Positions 1 to 6,163 are shown, numbered from the stretch's first letter. The stretch is 8,428 nt of DNA from Desulfobacterales bacterium (GCA_030017395.1 JASEIZ010000083.1:1-8428), one strand, 5' to 3'. A program made the numbers and translations. The notes: generated from the sequence alone by a model not told the origin.

Positions 1-414
1 GGTGTTGAGATGTTCAGGAAGCTGCTTGATGAGGGTCAGGCTGGTGACCATGTAGGGCTTTTATTGCGTGGCACAAAGCGCGAGGAAGTTGAGCGTGGTC
101 AGGTAGTGGCCATACCTGGTTCAATAACGCCGCACACGAAGTTTAGGGCTGAGGTATATATATTAAGCAAGGAAGAGGGAGGTCGTCACACTCCGTTTTT
201 CAATGGGTATCGGCCGCAGTTTTATTTTAGGACCACCGATGTTACGGGTATATTAACCTTGCCGGAAGGGATAGAGATGGTTATGCCTGGAGACAATGTA
301 ACCATTACGGGTGATTTGATAACGCCGATAGCTATGGAGAAGGAGCTAAGGTTTGCGATAAGGGAAGGCGGTCGAACTGTCGGCGCCGGAGTGGTAAGTG
401 AAATCATTGAATAA
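1..414 (+). CDS. tuf: Elongation factor Tu, C-terminal part (5' end outside window)
   Basis: This is the last 137 residues of EF-Tu, the GTPase that brings aminoacyl-tRNA to the ribosomal A site in the cytoplasm. The open frame runs in from base 1 (GVEMFRKLLDEGQAGD...) and ends at TAA 412-414, so the Met at base 10 is internal and not a start. The GTPase domain lies outside the window; what remains is the end of beta-barrel domain 2 (VGLLLRGTKREEVERGQV) and all of domain 3, with the conserved stretches PGSITPHTKF, GGRHTPFFNGYRPQFYFR and the terminal GRTVGAGVVSEI, which contact tRNA. The DNA looks richer in G+C than the downstream genes, as is common for tuf. It sits 10 bases before rpsJ, with no terminator between, so it probably shares its transcript with the S10 genes. 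Identity is certain; only the 5' boundary is missing. Confidence 0.98.
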   Translation, partial: GVEMFRKLLDEGQAGDHVGLLLRGTKREEVERGQVVAIPGSITPHTKFRAEVYILSKEEGGRHTPFFNGYRPQFYFRTTDVTGILTLPEGIEMVMPGDNVTITGDLITPIAMEKELRFAIREGGRTVGAGVVSEIIE

Positions 415-424
415 AGAGAAACAG

Positions 425-733
425 ATGATGAATTCAAAAATAAGGATTAGACTCAAGGCATATGATCATAAACTTCTGGATCAGTCGACATTGGACATTG
501 TTGATACTGCCAATAAAACGGGAGCAAAGGTAGTTGGACCTATTCCGTTACCGACAAGCATCAATAAATATTGTGTACTTCGTTCTCCACATATAGACAA
601 GAAATCTCGAGAACAGTTTGAAATTAGAACACATAAACGGCTTTTAGATATTATTGAACCAACCCAGCAGACAGTGGATGCTTTAATGAAACTGGATCTT
701 TCTCCAGGAGTCGATGTGGAGATAAAATTATAG
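425..733 (+). CDS. rpsJ: 30S ribosomal protein S10 (uS10)
   Basis: S10 is a protein of the 30S head and, as NusE, a partner of NusB and NusG in transcription antitermination. The 102-residue product matches the family length and carries the typical opening KIRIRLKAYDHKLLDQ (residues 5-20), the GPIPLPT turn (38-44) in the extended loop, and the FEIRTHKRLLDI segment (65-76). I start it at the ATG at 425, which follows a purine-rich stretch (AAAGAGA, about 413-419); the next codon is also ATG (428) and could be the real start. The frame stays open upstream to a GTG at 398, but that would overlap tuf and add nine residues not seen in the family. It is the first gene of the S10 operon, 10 bases after tuf and 20 bases before rplC. 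Confidence 0.97.
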   Translation: MMNSKIRIRLKAYDHKLLDQSTLDIVDTANKTGAKVVGPIPLPTSINKYCVLRSPHIDKKSREQFEIRTHKRLLDIIEPTQQTVDALMKLDLSPGVDVEIKL

Positions 734-753
734 CAGAGGTGACAGCGGGAATC

Positions 754-1386
754 ATGCGTAAAGGATTAATAGGGAAAAAATTAGGAATGATAGGTGTTTT
801 TTCTCCTGAAGGCAAATATTTTCCGGTAACGGTATTGCGGGTCGGCCCGTGTGTCGTAACCCAGGTCAAGACCGTTGCTACCGACGGATACAACGCTCTT
901 CAACTGGGCTTTGGCGAGAAAAAGAAATCTCGTGCAAACAAGCCTATTAAAGGACATCTAAAAAAGAGTGGAGAGGGTTGTTTCGAGAGGCTTCGTGAAT
1001 TTTCTGTGGATAATCCAGGAGATTACAAGATAGGTCAGACATTGAATCCAGATATGTTTAAGGTTGGCGAGAGGATTGATGTTACTGCTAATTCCAAAGG
1101 AAGAGGTTTTTCGGGTGTTATAAAGAGGCATGGATTTCATGGAGGGGGTGAAACCCACGGAAGTCACAGCCACAGGGTTACTGGTTCTATTGGAAGCAGT
1201 GCATGGCCTTCAAGAGTTGTTATGGGGAAGAAAATGCCCGGTCATTACGGGAATGAGCGAAAGACAATCAAGAACCTGGAGATAGCCGACATAAGGCCAC
1301 AGCAAAATCTTATATTTGTAAAGGGAGCTGTGCCGGGTTTTAGATCTGGATTGGTTTCAATAAAGAAACGGAAATTTGTGAAATAA
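754..1386 (+). CDS. rplC: 50S ribosomal protein L3 (uL3)
   Basis: L3 is an early-assembling 50S protein whose long loop reaches toward the peptidyl transferase centre. The 210-residue product has the family opening MRKGLIGKKLGM and the highly conserved central loop at about residues 116-170 (GRGFSGVIKRHGFHGGG, SHSHRVTGSIG, GKKMPGHYGNE). In E. coli a glutamine in this loop (Gln150) is methylated by PrmB; here the corresponding stretch reads GSIGSSAWPSRV and has no glutamine, so that modification is not expected (inference from a manual alignment). I choose ATG 754 over the in-frame GTG at 739 because the GTG has purines directly against it and would add five non-family residues. A GAGGTGA-like ribosome site at 735-741 lies rather far (12 bases) from the ATG, and a weak GGGA lies closer. 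Confidence 0.97.
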   Translation: MRKGLIGKKLGMIGVFSPEGKYFPVTVLRVGPCVVTQVKTVATDGYNALQLGFGEKKKSRANKPIKGHLKKSGEGCFERLREFSVDNPGDYKIGQTLNPDMFKVGERIDVTANSKGRGFSGVIKRHGFHGGGETHGSHSHRVTGSIGSSAWPSRVVMGKKMPGHYGNERKTIKNLEIADIRPQQNLIFVKGAVPGFRSGLVSIKKRKFVK

Positions 1387-1440
1387 GGGGTTTTGCAAAG
1401 GTATCGCAGCATAAAGGTTGCAGGAGGAAACAAGAAAGAT

Positions 1441-2064
1441 ATGGCTGTTGTTGATGTTCAAAATATAAATGGAGAAAAAGTTTCGCAGACGGATCTTGCA
1501 GACAGTATATTTAATGTGCCTTTGAAAAAAAGCGTCCTGCATGAAGTTATCACGATGCAGCTGGCACGCAGGCGTGCAGGATCAGCATCTGTAAAACATC
1601 GCAGCGACGTTAAGGGCAGTGGAAGGAAACTTTTTCGTCAGAAAGGGACAGGAAGAGCACGGCGCGGTAGTATCAAATCTCCATTGCTTAGAGGCGGAGG
1701 CGTTGTTTTTGGTCCAGACCCTAAATCATATTATTACAGTGTTCCCAAAAAGGTTAGAAAGCTTGCCCTTAAAATGGCTTTAAGCAGCAAATTTCAGGAG
1801 AATGTCATAGTAGTGCTTGACCGGTTTGAGCTTGGGAAGATTAAAACAAGGGAATTTGTAGAGGTTTTGAACAGCTTAAATGTGAAAAACGCATTGATTG
1901 TAACCGATAAAAAGAATGAGAATTTGGAGCTTTCGTCAAGGAACGTGCCTTGCGTAAGGGTGTTAAGAGCCGACGGGTTGAACGTATATGATATTCTCAA
2001 GTACAAGAATTTAATCCTGGATGAGGCCTCTATAAATGTTATTGAAAGGAGGCTGCTTGAATGA
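1441..2064 (+). CDS. rplD: 50S ribosomal protein L4 (uL4)
   Basis: L4 helps build the constriction of the 50S exit tunnel, and in E. coli it also represses its own S10 operon. The 207-residue product fits the usual length. The long, basic tunnel loop spans about residues 43-97 and includes RRRAGSASVKHRSDVKGS, RQKGTGRARRGS and SPLLRGGGVVFGP, followed by the conserved VPKKVRKLALKMALS helix. The frame is open back to a TTG at 1393, but ATG 1441 gives the family N-terminus (MAVVDVQNINGE) and is preceded by AGGAGG at 1422-1427. That spacing of 13 bases is long; a weaker AAGAAAG at 1432-1438 is nearer. The 3' end overlaps the rplW start by four bases (ATGA), indicating translational coupling. Whether L4 autoregulates here cannot be judged, because the operon leader is not recognisable in the window. 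Confidence 0.97.
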   Translation: MAVVDVQNINGEKVSQTDLADSIFNVPLKKSVLHEVITMQLARRRAGSASVKHRSDVKGSGRKLFRQKGTGRARRGSIKSPLLRGGGVVFGPDPKSYYYSVPKKVRKLALKMALSSKFQENVIVVLDRFELGKIKTREFVEVLNSLNVKNALIVTDKKNENLELSSRNVPCVRVLRADGLNVYDILKYKNLILDEASINVIERRLLE

Positions 2065-2348
2065 TCCAGTATGATATTATTAAACGCCCTTTAGACACGG
2101 AAAAAACTAATATTCAAAAAGAGAGTTTTCGCCAGTTCTCATTTGAGGTGGATAAAAGGGCAAACAGGATTGAGATCAGAAGGGCAATTGAAAAAATATT
2201 CAATGTCAAAGTAAGCGATGTCCGGACAATGCAGGTTAAAGGAAAAGTCAAACAAAGGGGTCGGATTGTTGGGAAACGCAAGGACTGGAAGAAGGCGATT
2301 GTGACATTGATGCCTGGTGAACGGATTGATTTTTTTGAAGGAGCTTAG
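2061..2348 (+). CDS. rplW: 50S ribosomal protein L23 (uL23)
   Basis: L23 sits at the exit of the peptide tunnel and is the docking point for trigger factor and signal recognition particle. The 95-residue product has the family pattern: YDIIKRPLDTEKT at the N-terminus, where Glu14 aligns with the E. coli Glu18 used for trigger-factor docking (manual alignment); a central helix ANRIEIRRAIEKIFNVKV; and the basic hairpin VKGKVKQRGRIVGKRKDWKKA that binds 23S rRNA. The start ATG overlaps the rplD stop as ATGA, and a strong AAGGAGG (2046-2052) lies inside the end of rplD at eight bases' spacing. It is 24 bases upstream of rplB. The start and the identity are both secure. Confidence 0.97.
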   Translation: MIQYDIIKRPLDTEKTNIQKESFRQFSFEVDKRANRIEIRRAIEKIFNVKVSDVRTMQVKGKVKQRGRIVGKRKDWKKAIVTLMPGERIDFFEGA

Positions 2349-2372
2349 ACAACTTGATAAGCGAGGCTTATA

Positions 2373-3200
2373 ATGGCGGTTAAGAAAGTAAAACCAACCT
2401 CTCCTGGACGACGAGGGCAAGTATATTCAACATTTGACGAGATTACTACTACGACACCTGAAAAAAGTCTGCTTAAGCCGATCAGGAAGTCAGGCGGGCG
2501 TAATGCAAACGGACATATTACATGCAGACATCGCGGTGGTGGGCATGTCCGGCATTACAGAATTATTGATTTTAAACGCGATAAAACAGGAATACCCGCA
2601 AAGGTGGCATCAATAGAATATGATCCGAACCGCAGTGCAAGGATTGCTCTTCTGCATTATGCAGATGGTGAAAAACGTTATATTCTGGCGCCGCTCGATC
2701 TTTCGGTTGGCGATACAGTTATGGCAGGGCCAAAGGCCGATATTAAACCAGGCAATACTCTTCCATTGATAAACATTCCGCTTGGCACTCATGTTCATAA
2801 TATTGAGCTTCGTTTGGGGAAAGGCGGCCAGATTGTAAGAAGTGCCGGAACGTTTGCGCAGTTAATGGCAAAGGAAAACAAATATGCCCTGATAAAACTT
2901 CCATCAGGTGAAGTTCGGATGGTTCTTTTGAATTGCAAAGCAACCATAGGACGCATTGGCAATGTTGTTCATGAAAATATCTCTCTTGGTAAAGCAGGCC
3001 GCAAACGTTGGCTTGGAAGACGACCAAAGGTGCGGGGAGTCGTCATGAACCCTGTTGATCATCCAATGGGAGGCGGCGAGGGGAAATCATCAGGAGGACG
3101 GCATCCATGCAGCCCACTGGGCATTCCTGCAAAGGGTTATAAGACTCGCAACAAAAAGAAAAGCAATCAATATATTGTAAAAAAACGTTCAAGCAAATAA
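2373..3200 (+). CDS. rplB: 50S ribosomal protein L2 (uL2)
   Basis: L2 is one of the largest and most conserved 50S proteins; it is needed for subunit association and for building the peptidyl transferase centre. The 275-residue product has the usual length and order: the N-terminal KPTSPGRRGQV, the RNA-binding core (SGGRNANGHITCRHRGGGH, about residues 40-58; YDPNRSARIALLHYADGEKRYI), the GTHVHNIEL segment, and the C-terminal NPVDHPMGGGEGKSSGGRHP. Asp229 and His230 correspond to the Asp228-His229 pair of E. coli long linked to peptidyl transferase activity. The second His of the E. coli DHPHGGGEG motif is Met here, a variant I recall as common in other bacterial phyla. A modest GCGAGG site precedes ATG 2373. 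A 31-base spacer with a small hairpin separates it from rpsS. Confidence 0.98.
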   Translation: MAVKKVKPTSPGRRGQVYSTFDEITTTTPEKSLLKPIRKSGGRNANGHITCRHRGGGHVRHYRIIDFKRDKTGIPAKVASIEYDPNRSARIALLHYADGEKRYILAPLDLSVGDTVMAGPKADIKPGNTLPLINIPLGTHVHNIELRLGKGGQIVRSAGTFAQLMAKENKYALIKLPSGEVRMVLLNCKATIGRIGNVVHENISLGKAGRKRWLGRRPKVRGVVMNPVDHPMGGGEGKSSGGRHPCSPLGIPAKGYKTRNKKKSNQYIVKKRSSK

Positions 3201-3207
3201 AATAGTT

Positions 3208-3222
3208 TGAAATTCGATTTCA
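3208..3222 (+). repeat. Small inverted repeat just before the rpsS ribosome binding site
   Basis: TGAAAT (3208-3213), a TCG loop and ATTTCA (3217-3222) form a perfect 6-bp inverted repeat that touches the AGGAG of rpsS (3222-3226). The word GAAATTCGA resembles the inner repeat of the element found 380 bases downstream. It may be chance in AT-rich DNA, and an AU-rich six-base stem would be weak in RNA. Confidence 0.3.
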
Positions 3223-3231
3223 GGAGAAATT

Positions 3232-3513
3232 ATGCCACGGTCGTTGAAAAAAGGTCCATATGTTGAATCTAAATTATTAAACAAAATAATGGAAGCCCAG
3301 GAGACTCGAAACACCAGAGTTATTAAGACATGGTCAAGGCGCTCAACGATTATTCCGGAAATGGTCGGTATTACTTTGGCGGTTCACAATGGAAGAAAAT
3401 TTATTCCTGTTTTCATATCAGAGAACATGGTAGGGCATAAACTGGGAGAGTTTTCCCCAACAAGACTTTTTTATGGCCATGCCGGAGATAAGAGATCGAA
3501 ATTAAAAAAATAG
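3232..3513 (+). CDS. rpsS: 30S ribosomal protein S19 (uS19)
   Basis: S19 lies in the 30S head, pairs with S13 and contacts A-site tRNA and the B1 intersubunit bridges. The 93-residue product begins with the invariant MPRSLKKGPYVESKLL and contains KTWSRRSTIIPEMVGITLAVHNGRKFIPV (split here as KTWSRRSTIIPEMVG, residues about 32-46, and VHNGRKFIPV, about 51-60), then MVGHKLGEFSPTR and the basic tail. ATG 3232 has AGGAG (3222-3226) five bases upstream. What is odd is its surroundings: rpsS is normally followed within a few dozen bases by rplV, but here 261 non-coding bases holding a palindromic element intervene. The gene itself is complete and not truncated by that insertion. Confidence 0.98.
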   Translation: MPRSLKKGPYVESKLLNKIMEAQETRNTRVIKTWSRRSTIIPEMVGITLAVHNGRKFIPVFISENMVGHKLGEFSPTRLFYGHAGDKRSKLKK

Positions 3514-3521
3514 GAGTATTT

Positions 3522-3736
3522 GGTATCCTTCATTCACCAGTTTATACTTTTTTCGAAAAAGCGTATATTATCGAATTGAATGCCGATGTCAAAACTGGAA
3601 ATTCGAAATTTGAAATTAGGTAACGCATTTACATCTTTGTGTTTTTCCCAATTTCAAATTTCGAGTTTCAAATTTTACTGCCAAAATACAAGATCAACAA
3701 AGTGTAAACTACTTTTGACTTGTCGTGAAGGATGCC
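3522..3736. mobile_element. Palindromic non-coding element (MITE-like) between rpsS and rplV
   Basis: About 215 bases with no plausible gene form a long imperfect palindrome. The outer ends are inverted: 3522-3532 (GGTATCCTTCA) pairs with 3726-3736 (TGAAGGATGCC), 10 of 11 bases. Further in, 3539-3550 (AGTTTATACTTT) pairs with 3699-3710 (AAAGTGTAAACT), 11 of 12. At the centre, 3591-3617 pairs with 3650-3676, 24 of 27 bases, including a perfect 15-base core. Between these blocks the arms differ by insertions and deletions, as in an old palindromic element. The size, terminal inverted repeats and lack of coding capacity resemble a miniature inverted-repeat transposable element or another dispersed palindromic repeat. 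No clear target-site duplication is visible (flanks GTATT and ATTTT), so the exact ends are uncertain. Mobility is an inference from one copy; the inverted-repeat structure is seen directly. Confidence 0.6.
3591..3676. repeat. Central hairpin of the rpsS-rplV element
   Basis: The arms at 3591-3617 and 3650-3676 are inverted copies, with a perfect core of TCGAAATTTGAAATT (3603-3617) against AATTTCAAATTTCGA (3650-3664). GG 3619-3620 can also pair with CC 3647-3648, leaving a loop of about 26 bases. Transcribed as part of the operon, this would give a long AU-rich stem-loop. It is not followed by a U-run and has almost no G+C in the stem, so it does not look like a factor-independent terminator. 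It could be an RNase III or other processing site, but nothing in the sequence proves that. Confidence 0.65.
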
Positions 3737-3744
3737 GATTTTAT
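3715..3744 (+). promoter_or_regulatory. Weak candidate promoter at the right end of the element, facing rplV
   Basis: TTGACT (3715-3720, five of six to the -35 consensus) is followed after 18 bases by TTTTAT (3739-3744, four of six to TATAAT but lacking the key second-position A). It overlaps the right terminal repeat of the element and points at rplV, whose ATG lies about 30 bases downstream. If active, it would let the L22-S17 genes be expressed independently of the S10-S19 part. In AT-rich DNA such matches arise by chance, so this is tentative. Confidence 0.22.
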
Positions 3745-3774
3745 TAATAGATTTAGGTTCGTGGAGAGAAGGTA

Positions 3775-4122
3775 ATGGCTGCAAGAGAGGCAAGAGCTGT
3801 ATTAAAATATGTACGCATTTCTTCACAGAAGGTTCGGATGTTAATCGAAGCTGTCAAGGGAAAGCCGGTTCAGGCCGGTCTGGACATTCTTCAGTTTATG
3901 CCGCAAAAGGCAGCTAATATAATTGAAAAAATTATCCGCAGCGCCGTAGCAAACGCCGATCAAAATCCGGATATTGATGTAGATTCGCTCGTTATTCGCA
4001 ATATAATTGCAAATCAGGGTCCCACTTTGAAACGTTTCAAAGCAAGAGCGCGTGGCAGAGGCACAAGAATATTGAAAAGGACCACACATATTACTGTTAT
4101 TTTAGCTGAAGATTCGGTGTAA
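3775..4122 (+). CDS. rplV: 50S ribosomal protein L22 (uL22)
   Basis: L22 binds all six domains of 23S rRNA, and its extended beta-hairpin lines the exit tunnel opposite L4, the region where macrolide-resistance mutations fall. The 115-residue product shows the family features: ARAVLKYVRISSQKVRML near the N-terminus, the helical core with PQKAANIIEKIIRSAVANA (residues about 43-61), and the tunnel hairpin at about 81-101 (GPTLKRFKARARGRGTRI), ending in THITVILAED. ATG 3775 is preceded by a purine-rich GGAGAGAAGG (3763-3772). The gene lies directly downstream of the palindromic element, so its transcription may depend on read-through from tuf/S10 or on a local promoter. It is separated from rpsC by only 16 bases. 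Confidence 0.97.
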   Translation: MAAREARAVLKYVRISSQKVRMLIEAVKGKPVQAGLDILQFMPQKAANIIEKIIRSAVANADQNPDIDVDSLVIRNIIANQGPTLKRFKARARGRGTRILKRTTHITVILAEDSV

Positions 4123-4124
4123 AA

Positions 4125-4141
4125 AAGGAGGTAAAAGCTTG
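4125..4141 (+). promoter_or_regulatory. Strong ribosome binding site with TTG start for rpsC
   Basis: AAGGAGGT (4125-4132) is a full match to the anti-Shine-Dalgarno sequence, six bases before TTG 4139-4141. The TTG decodes to the start of the invariant S3 N-terminus, MGQKVNPIG, and no in-frame ATG lies between, so a rare start codon appears to be offset by an optimal ribosome site. Confidence 0.85.
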
Positions 4142-4801
4142 GGACAGAAAGTAAACCCAATAGGATTGAGGTTGGGGGTCGTTAAAACCTGGGAATCAAA
4201 GTGGTATGCTGGAAAGAATTATTCCGATTATATTCTGGAAGACTATAATATCAGAAAGTTTGTTAAAAAGAAGCTTTATCATGCAGGGATAAGCAGGATT
4301 GAAATCGAAAGATCATCTGATCGTGCAAAGCTCCGAATATATACCTCCAGACCGGGCATTGTTATCGGGAAAAAAGGATCTGAAATAGCTTTGCTTAAAA
4401 AAAGCATTGAAAATATGCTTGGTCGCAATAAGATACCGAAGGAAATCCTTATAGATATTCAAGAGGTAAGAAAACCGGAGATTGATGCACAGCTTCTTGC
4501 CGAGAATGTCGCTCTCCAGATTGAGAGAAGGGTCGCATTTAGGCGTGCCATGAAACGTGGGGTTTCATCGGCCATGAGATTTGGCGCCAAGGGTGTTAAA
4601 ATTATATGTTCAGGGCGTCTGGGTGGGGCAGAGATGGCCAGAACCGAATGGTATAGGGAAGGCCGTGTGCCGTTACATACCTTAAGAGCAGATATTGATT
4701 ATGGTTTTATTGAGGCTAATACAACATATGGAATTATTGGCGTAAAGGTCTTTATTTTTAAAGGCGAAATTTTAAAGAAGGACCTGATTAAAAGTCAATA
4801 G
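4139..4801 (+). CDS. rpsC: 30S ribosomal protein S3 (uS3)
   Basis: S3 forms part of the mRNA entry tunnel on the 30S subunit, with S4 and S5, and contributes to mRNA helicase activity. The 220-residue product opens with MGQKVNPIGLRLG and carries a type II KH domain with the expected GxxG loop (RPGIVIGKKG, residues 71-80). Its C-terminal domain has ALQIERRVAFRRAMKR, GAKGVKIICSGRLGGAEMAR, and RADIDYGF. Length is normal. The start is TTG, fixed by the conserved N-terminus and by AAGGAGGT six bases upstream. It follows rplV by 16 bases and is followed by a 59-base spacer before rplP. Confidence 0.97.
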   Translation: MGQKVNPIGLRLGVVKTWESKWYAGKNYSDYILEDYNIRKFVKKKLYHAGISRIEIERSSDRAKLRIYTSRPGIVIGKKGSEIALLKKSIENMLGRNKIPKEILIDIQEVRKPEIDAQLLAENVALQIERRVAFRRAMKRGVSSAMRFGAKGVKIICSGRLGGAEMARTEWYREGRVPLHTLRADIDYGFIEANTTYGIIGVKVFIFKGEILKKDLIKSQ

Positions 4802-4860
4802 AAGGTAGTTTATTTCTTTTTCATGAAACCATTAGTATTAGTATTTAGGAGATATACTTT

Positions 4861-5274
4861 ATGCTGAGTCCAAAGAAAGTCAAATTTAGAAAGCAGCAAA
4901 GGGGCAGAATGAGGGGCTTAGCCACACGTGGTTGTAGTTTGAATTTTGGTGAATTTGGATTGCAGGCAATAGAATGCGGCGCAATCAGTGCAAAACAGAT
5001 TGAGGCTGCCCGAATCGCCATGACACGGCATGTAAAAAGGGGCGGCAAGATGTGGATAAGAATATTTCCCGATAAGCCTTTTACAAAAAAACCCGCTGAA
5101 GTAAGAATGGGAAAGGGAAAGGGTGCGCCCGAAGGTTGGAATGCAATAGTTCGTCCGGGAAGAATTCTTTACGAAATGCAAGGTGTCCCGAAGAGTATGG
5201 CTAAGGAGGCGTTCCGACTTGCTTCACACAAGCTTTCAGTAAAGACAAAGTTTGTGGAAAGGAGCAACATATAA
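4861..5274 (+). CDS. rplP: 50S ribosomal protein L16 (uL16)
   Basis: L16 is a late-assembling 50S protein beside the A-site tRNA and is important for peptidyl transferase activity. The 137-residue product has the family start MLSPKKVKFRKQQRGRMRG, the GLQAIECGAISAKQIEAARI helix region (residues about 33-52), and the conserved FPDKPFTKKPAEVRMGKGKG (69-88). Arg82 in this block corresponds to the E. coli Arg81 hydroxylated by a dedicated oxygenase (manual alignment); whether it is modified here is unknown. TAGGAGA (4846-4852) lies eight bases upstream of ATG 4861. The 59-base gap before it has a short ATTAGT tandem (4831-4842) and the 10-base palindrome TTTCATGAAA (4819-4828), neither with a clear role. 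Its stop shares one base with the rpmC start (TAATG), suggesting translational coupling. Confidence 0.97.
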   Translation: MLSPKKVKFRKQQRGRMRGLATRGCSLNFGEFGLQAIECGAISAKQIEAARIAMTRHVKRGGKMWIRIFPDKPFTKKPAEVRMGKGKGAPEGWNAIVRPGRILYEMQGVPKSMAKEAFRLASHKLSVKTKFVERSNI

Positions 5275-5456
5275 TGAAAGCAGTTGAAATTAGAGCACTG
5301 AGCCTTGAAGAAAGACAACGAAAACTGGTTGACCTTAAAGAGGAGTTGTTTAATCTGAATTTTCAGCATGAAACAGGTCAGCTTGAAAATCCTCAAAAAA
5401 TGAAGCAGATCAAATGTGATATTGCAAGGATTAAAACAATAATAAAGGAATCTTGA
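5274..5456 (+). CDS. rpmC: 50S ribosomal protein L29 (uL29)
   Basis: L29 is a small two-helix protein next to L23 at the tunnel exit. The 60-residue product is of typical length, with the family pattern: an N-terminal AVEIRALSLEERQRKLVDLK, the conserved EELFNLNFQHETGQLENP (residues about 23-40), and a basic second helix MKQIKCDIARIKTIIKE. ATG 5274 overlaps the last base of the rplP stop, with AAAGGAG at 5258-5264 inside the end of rplP. A single cysteine in the second helix is of no obvious significance. It is followed after 16 bases by rpsQ, giving the standard rplP-rpmC-rpsQ order. Confidence 0.96.
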   Translation: MKAVEIRALSLEERQRKLVDLKEELFNLNFQHETGQLENPQKMKQIKCDIARIKTIIKES

Positions 5457-5472
5457 GGAACATATAGACAAT

Positions 5473-5739
5473 ATGGATGCAGTGAAAAAAAGAGTTAATA
5501 AAAGACAAGTGGTCGGAACCGTTGTGAGCGACAAGATGGATAAGACCGTAATTGTTCAGGTTGAGAGAATGATTAAATATCCACTTTATCATAAGTATAT
5601 AAAGAGACGTTCCAGGTTTTCATCTCACGATGAAGGCAATACATGCCAGATTGGTGACAGGGTGTTAATAACAGAATCAAGACCAATCAGCAGGACAAAA
5701 AAATGGCGAGTGAGTAAGATTCTTAAGAAAGTTGTATAA
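5473..5739 (+). CDS. rpsQ: 30S ribosomal protein S17 (uS17)
   Basis: S17 is a primary 16S rRNA-binding protein with an OB fold. The 88-residue product has the conserved core RQVVGTVVSDKMDKTVIVQV (residues about 11-30), KYPLYHKYIKRRSRF, the NTCQIGDRVLITESRPISRTK loop region (given as CQIGDRVLITESRPIS, about 58-73), and the final KKWRVSKIL. Start ATG 5473 gives the family N-terminus. The only ribosome-site-like sequence, GAGGA (5455-5459), overlaps the rpmC stop and lies 13 bases away, longer than usual, so translation may rely partly on coupling to rpmC. It is normally the last gene of the S10 operon; the spc genes follow here after 18 bases without a visible terminator. Confidence 0.96.
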   Translation: MDAVKKRVNKRQVVGTVVSDKMDKTVIVQVERMIKYPLYHKYIKRRSRFSSHDEGNTCQIGDRVLITESRPISRTKKWRVSKILKKVV

Positions 5740-5757
5740 TTAAGGAAATTTGTAAAA

Positions 5758-6126
5758 ATGATTCAGGCAGAGACGAGATTGACAGCAGCGGACAATTCGG
5801 GAGCTAAGATATTGTATTGCATAAAGGTTCTTGGAGGTTCCAGAAGACGGTATGCAAGTATTGGCGATATAATTGTTGTAAGCGTGAAGGAAGCAATCCC
5901 TAATGCAAAAGTAAAAAAAGGGGATGTATTAAAGGCCGTTGTGGTTCGAACCAAAAAGGAAATCAGACGGCCGGATGGATCATATATCAGATTTGATGAC
6001 AATTCAGCTGTTTTAATTAATGCGAATCTGGAGCCTGTAGGCACACGTATTTTTGGTCCTGTTGCAAGAGAACTCAGAGCTAAAAAGTTTATGAAAATCA
6101 TTTCTCTGGCTCCGGAGGTTTTATAA
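5758..6126 (+). CDS. rplN: 50S ribosomal protein L14 (uL14)
   Basis: L14 lies on the 50S interface, takes part in intersubunit bridges and is the binding site for the silencing factor RsfS. The product has exactly the canonical 122 residues and starts MIQAETRLTAADNSGAK. The conserved blocks are VLGGSRRRYASIGD (residues about 24-37), VKKGDVLKAVVVRTKKE (52-68), RPDGSYIRFDDNSAVLIN and the C-terminal GTRIFGPVARELR. ATG 5758 follows AAGGAAA (5742-5748). This is the first gene of the classical spc operon. With only 18 bases after rpsQ, the two operons probably form one transcription unit here. Confidence 0.98.
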   Translation: MIQAETRLTAADNSGAKILYCIKVLGGSRRRYASIGDIIVVSVKEAIPNAKVKKGDVLKAVVVRTKKEIRRPDGSYIRFDDNSAVLINANLEPVGTRIFGPVARELRAKKFMKIISLAPEVL

Positions 6127-6163
6127 ATTAATCAAAAGTAGTTAATTATAAGAGAAACAGCTT

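Noticed and set aside
398..424. An upstream GTG start for rpsJ that would overlap tuf.
   Set aside because: It adds nine residues absent from the S10 family, and a purine-rich site precedes the ATG pair at 425/428.
739..753. A GTG start for rplC five codons upstream.
   Set aside because: MRKGLIGKKLGM is the family start; the GTG has no properly spaced ribosome site.
1393..1440. An upstream TTG start for rplD.
   Set aside because: The extra 16 residues do not belong to L4, and ATG 1441 gives the family N-terminus and normal length.
3054..3074. Met in place of the second His of the L2 DHPHGGGEG motif, considered as a lost catalytic residue.
   Set aside because: The key Asp229-His230 pair is intact, and Met at that place is, as far as I recall, common in bacterial L2.
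3547..3561. A TTTTTCGAAAAA palindrome in the element considered as a terminator.
   Set aside because: The stem is almost entirely A-U with no space for a loop, and the genes downstream continue the same operon.
3732..3917. A 61-codon frame overlapping the element end and rplV.
   Set aside because: It runs out of frame inside rplV and shows no family resemblance; it is a shadow frame.
5169..5534. A 121-codon minus-strand open frame across rplP, rpmC and rpsQ.
   Set aside because: It is antisense to three certain genes and its Phe/Leu/Cys-rich composition is what reverse-complemented Lys/Glu-rich ribosomal genes give.
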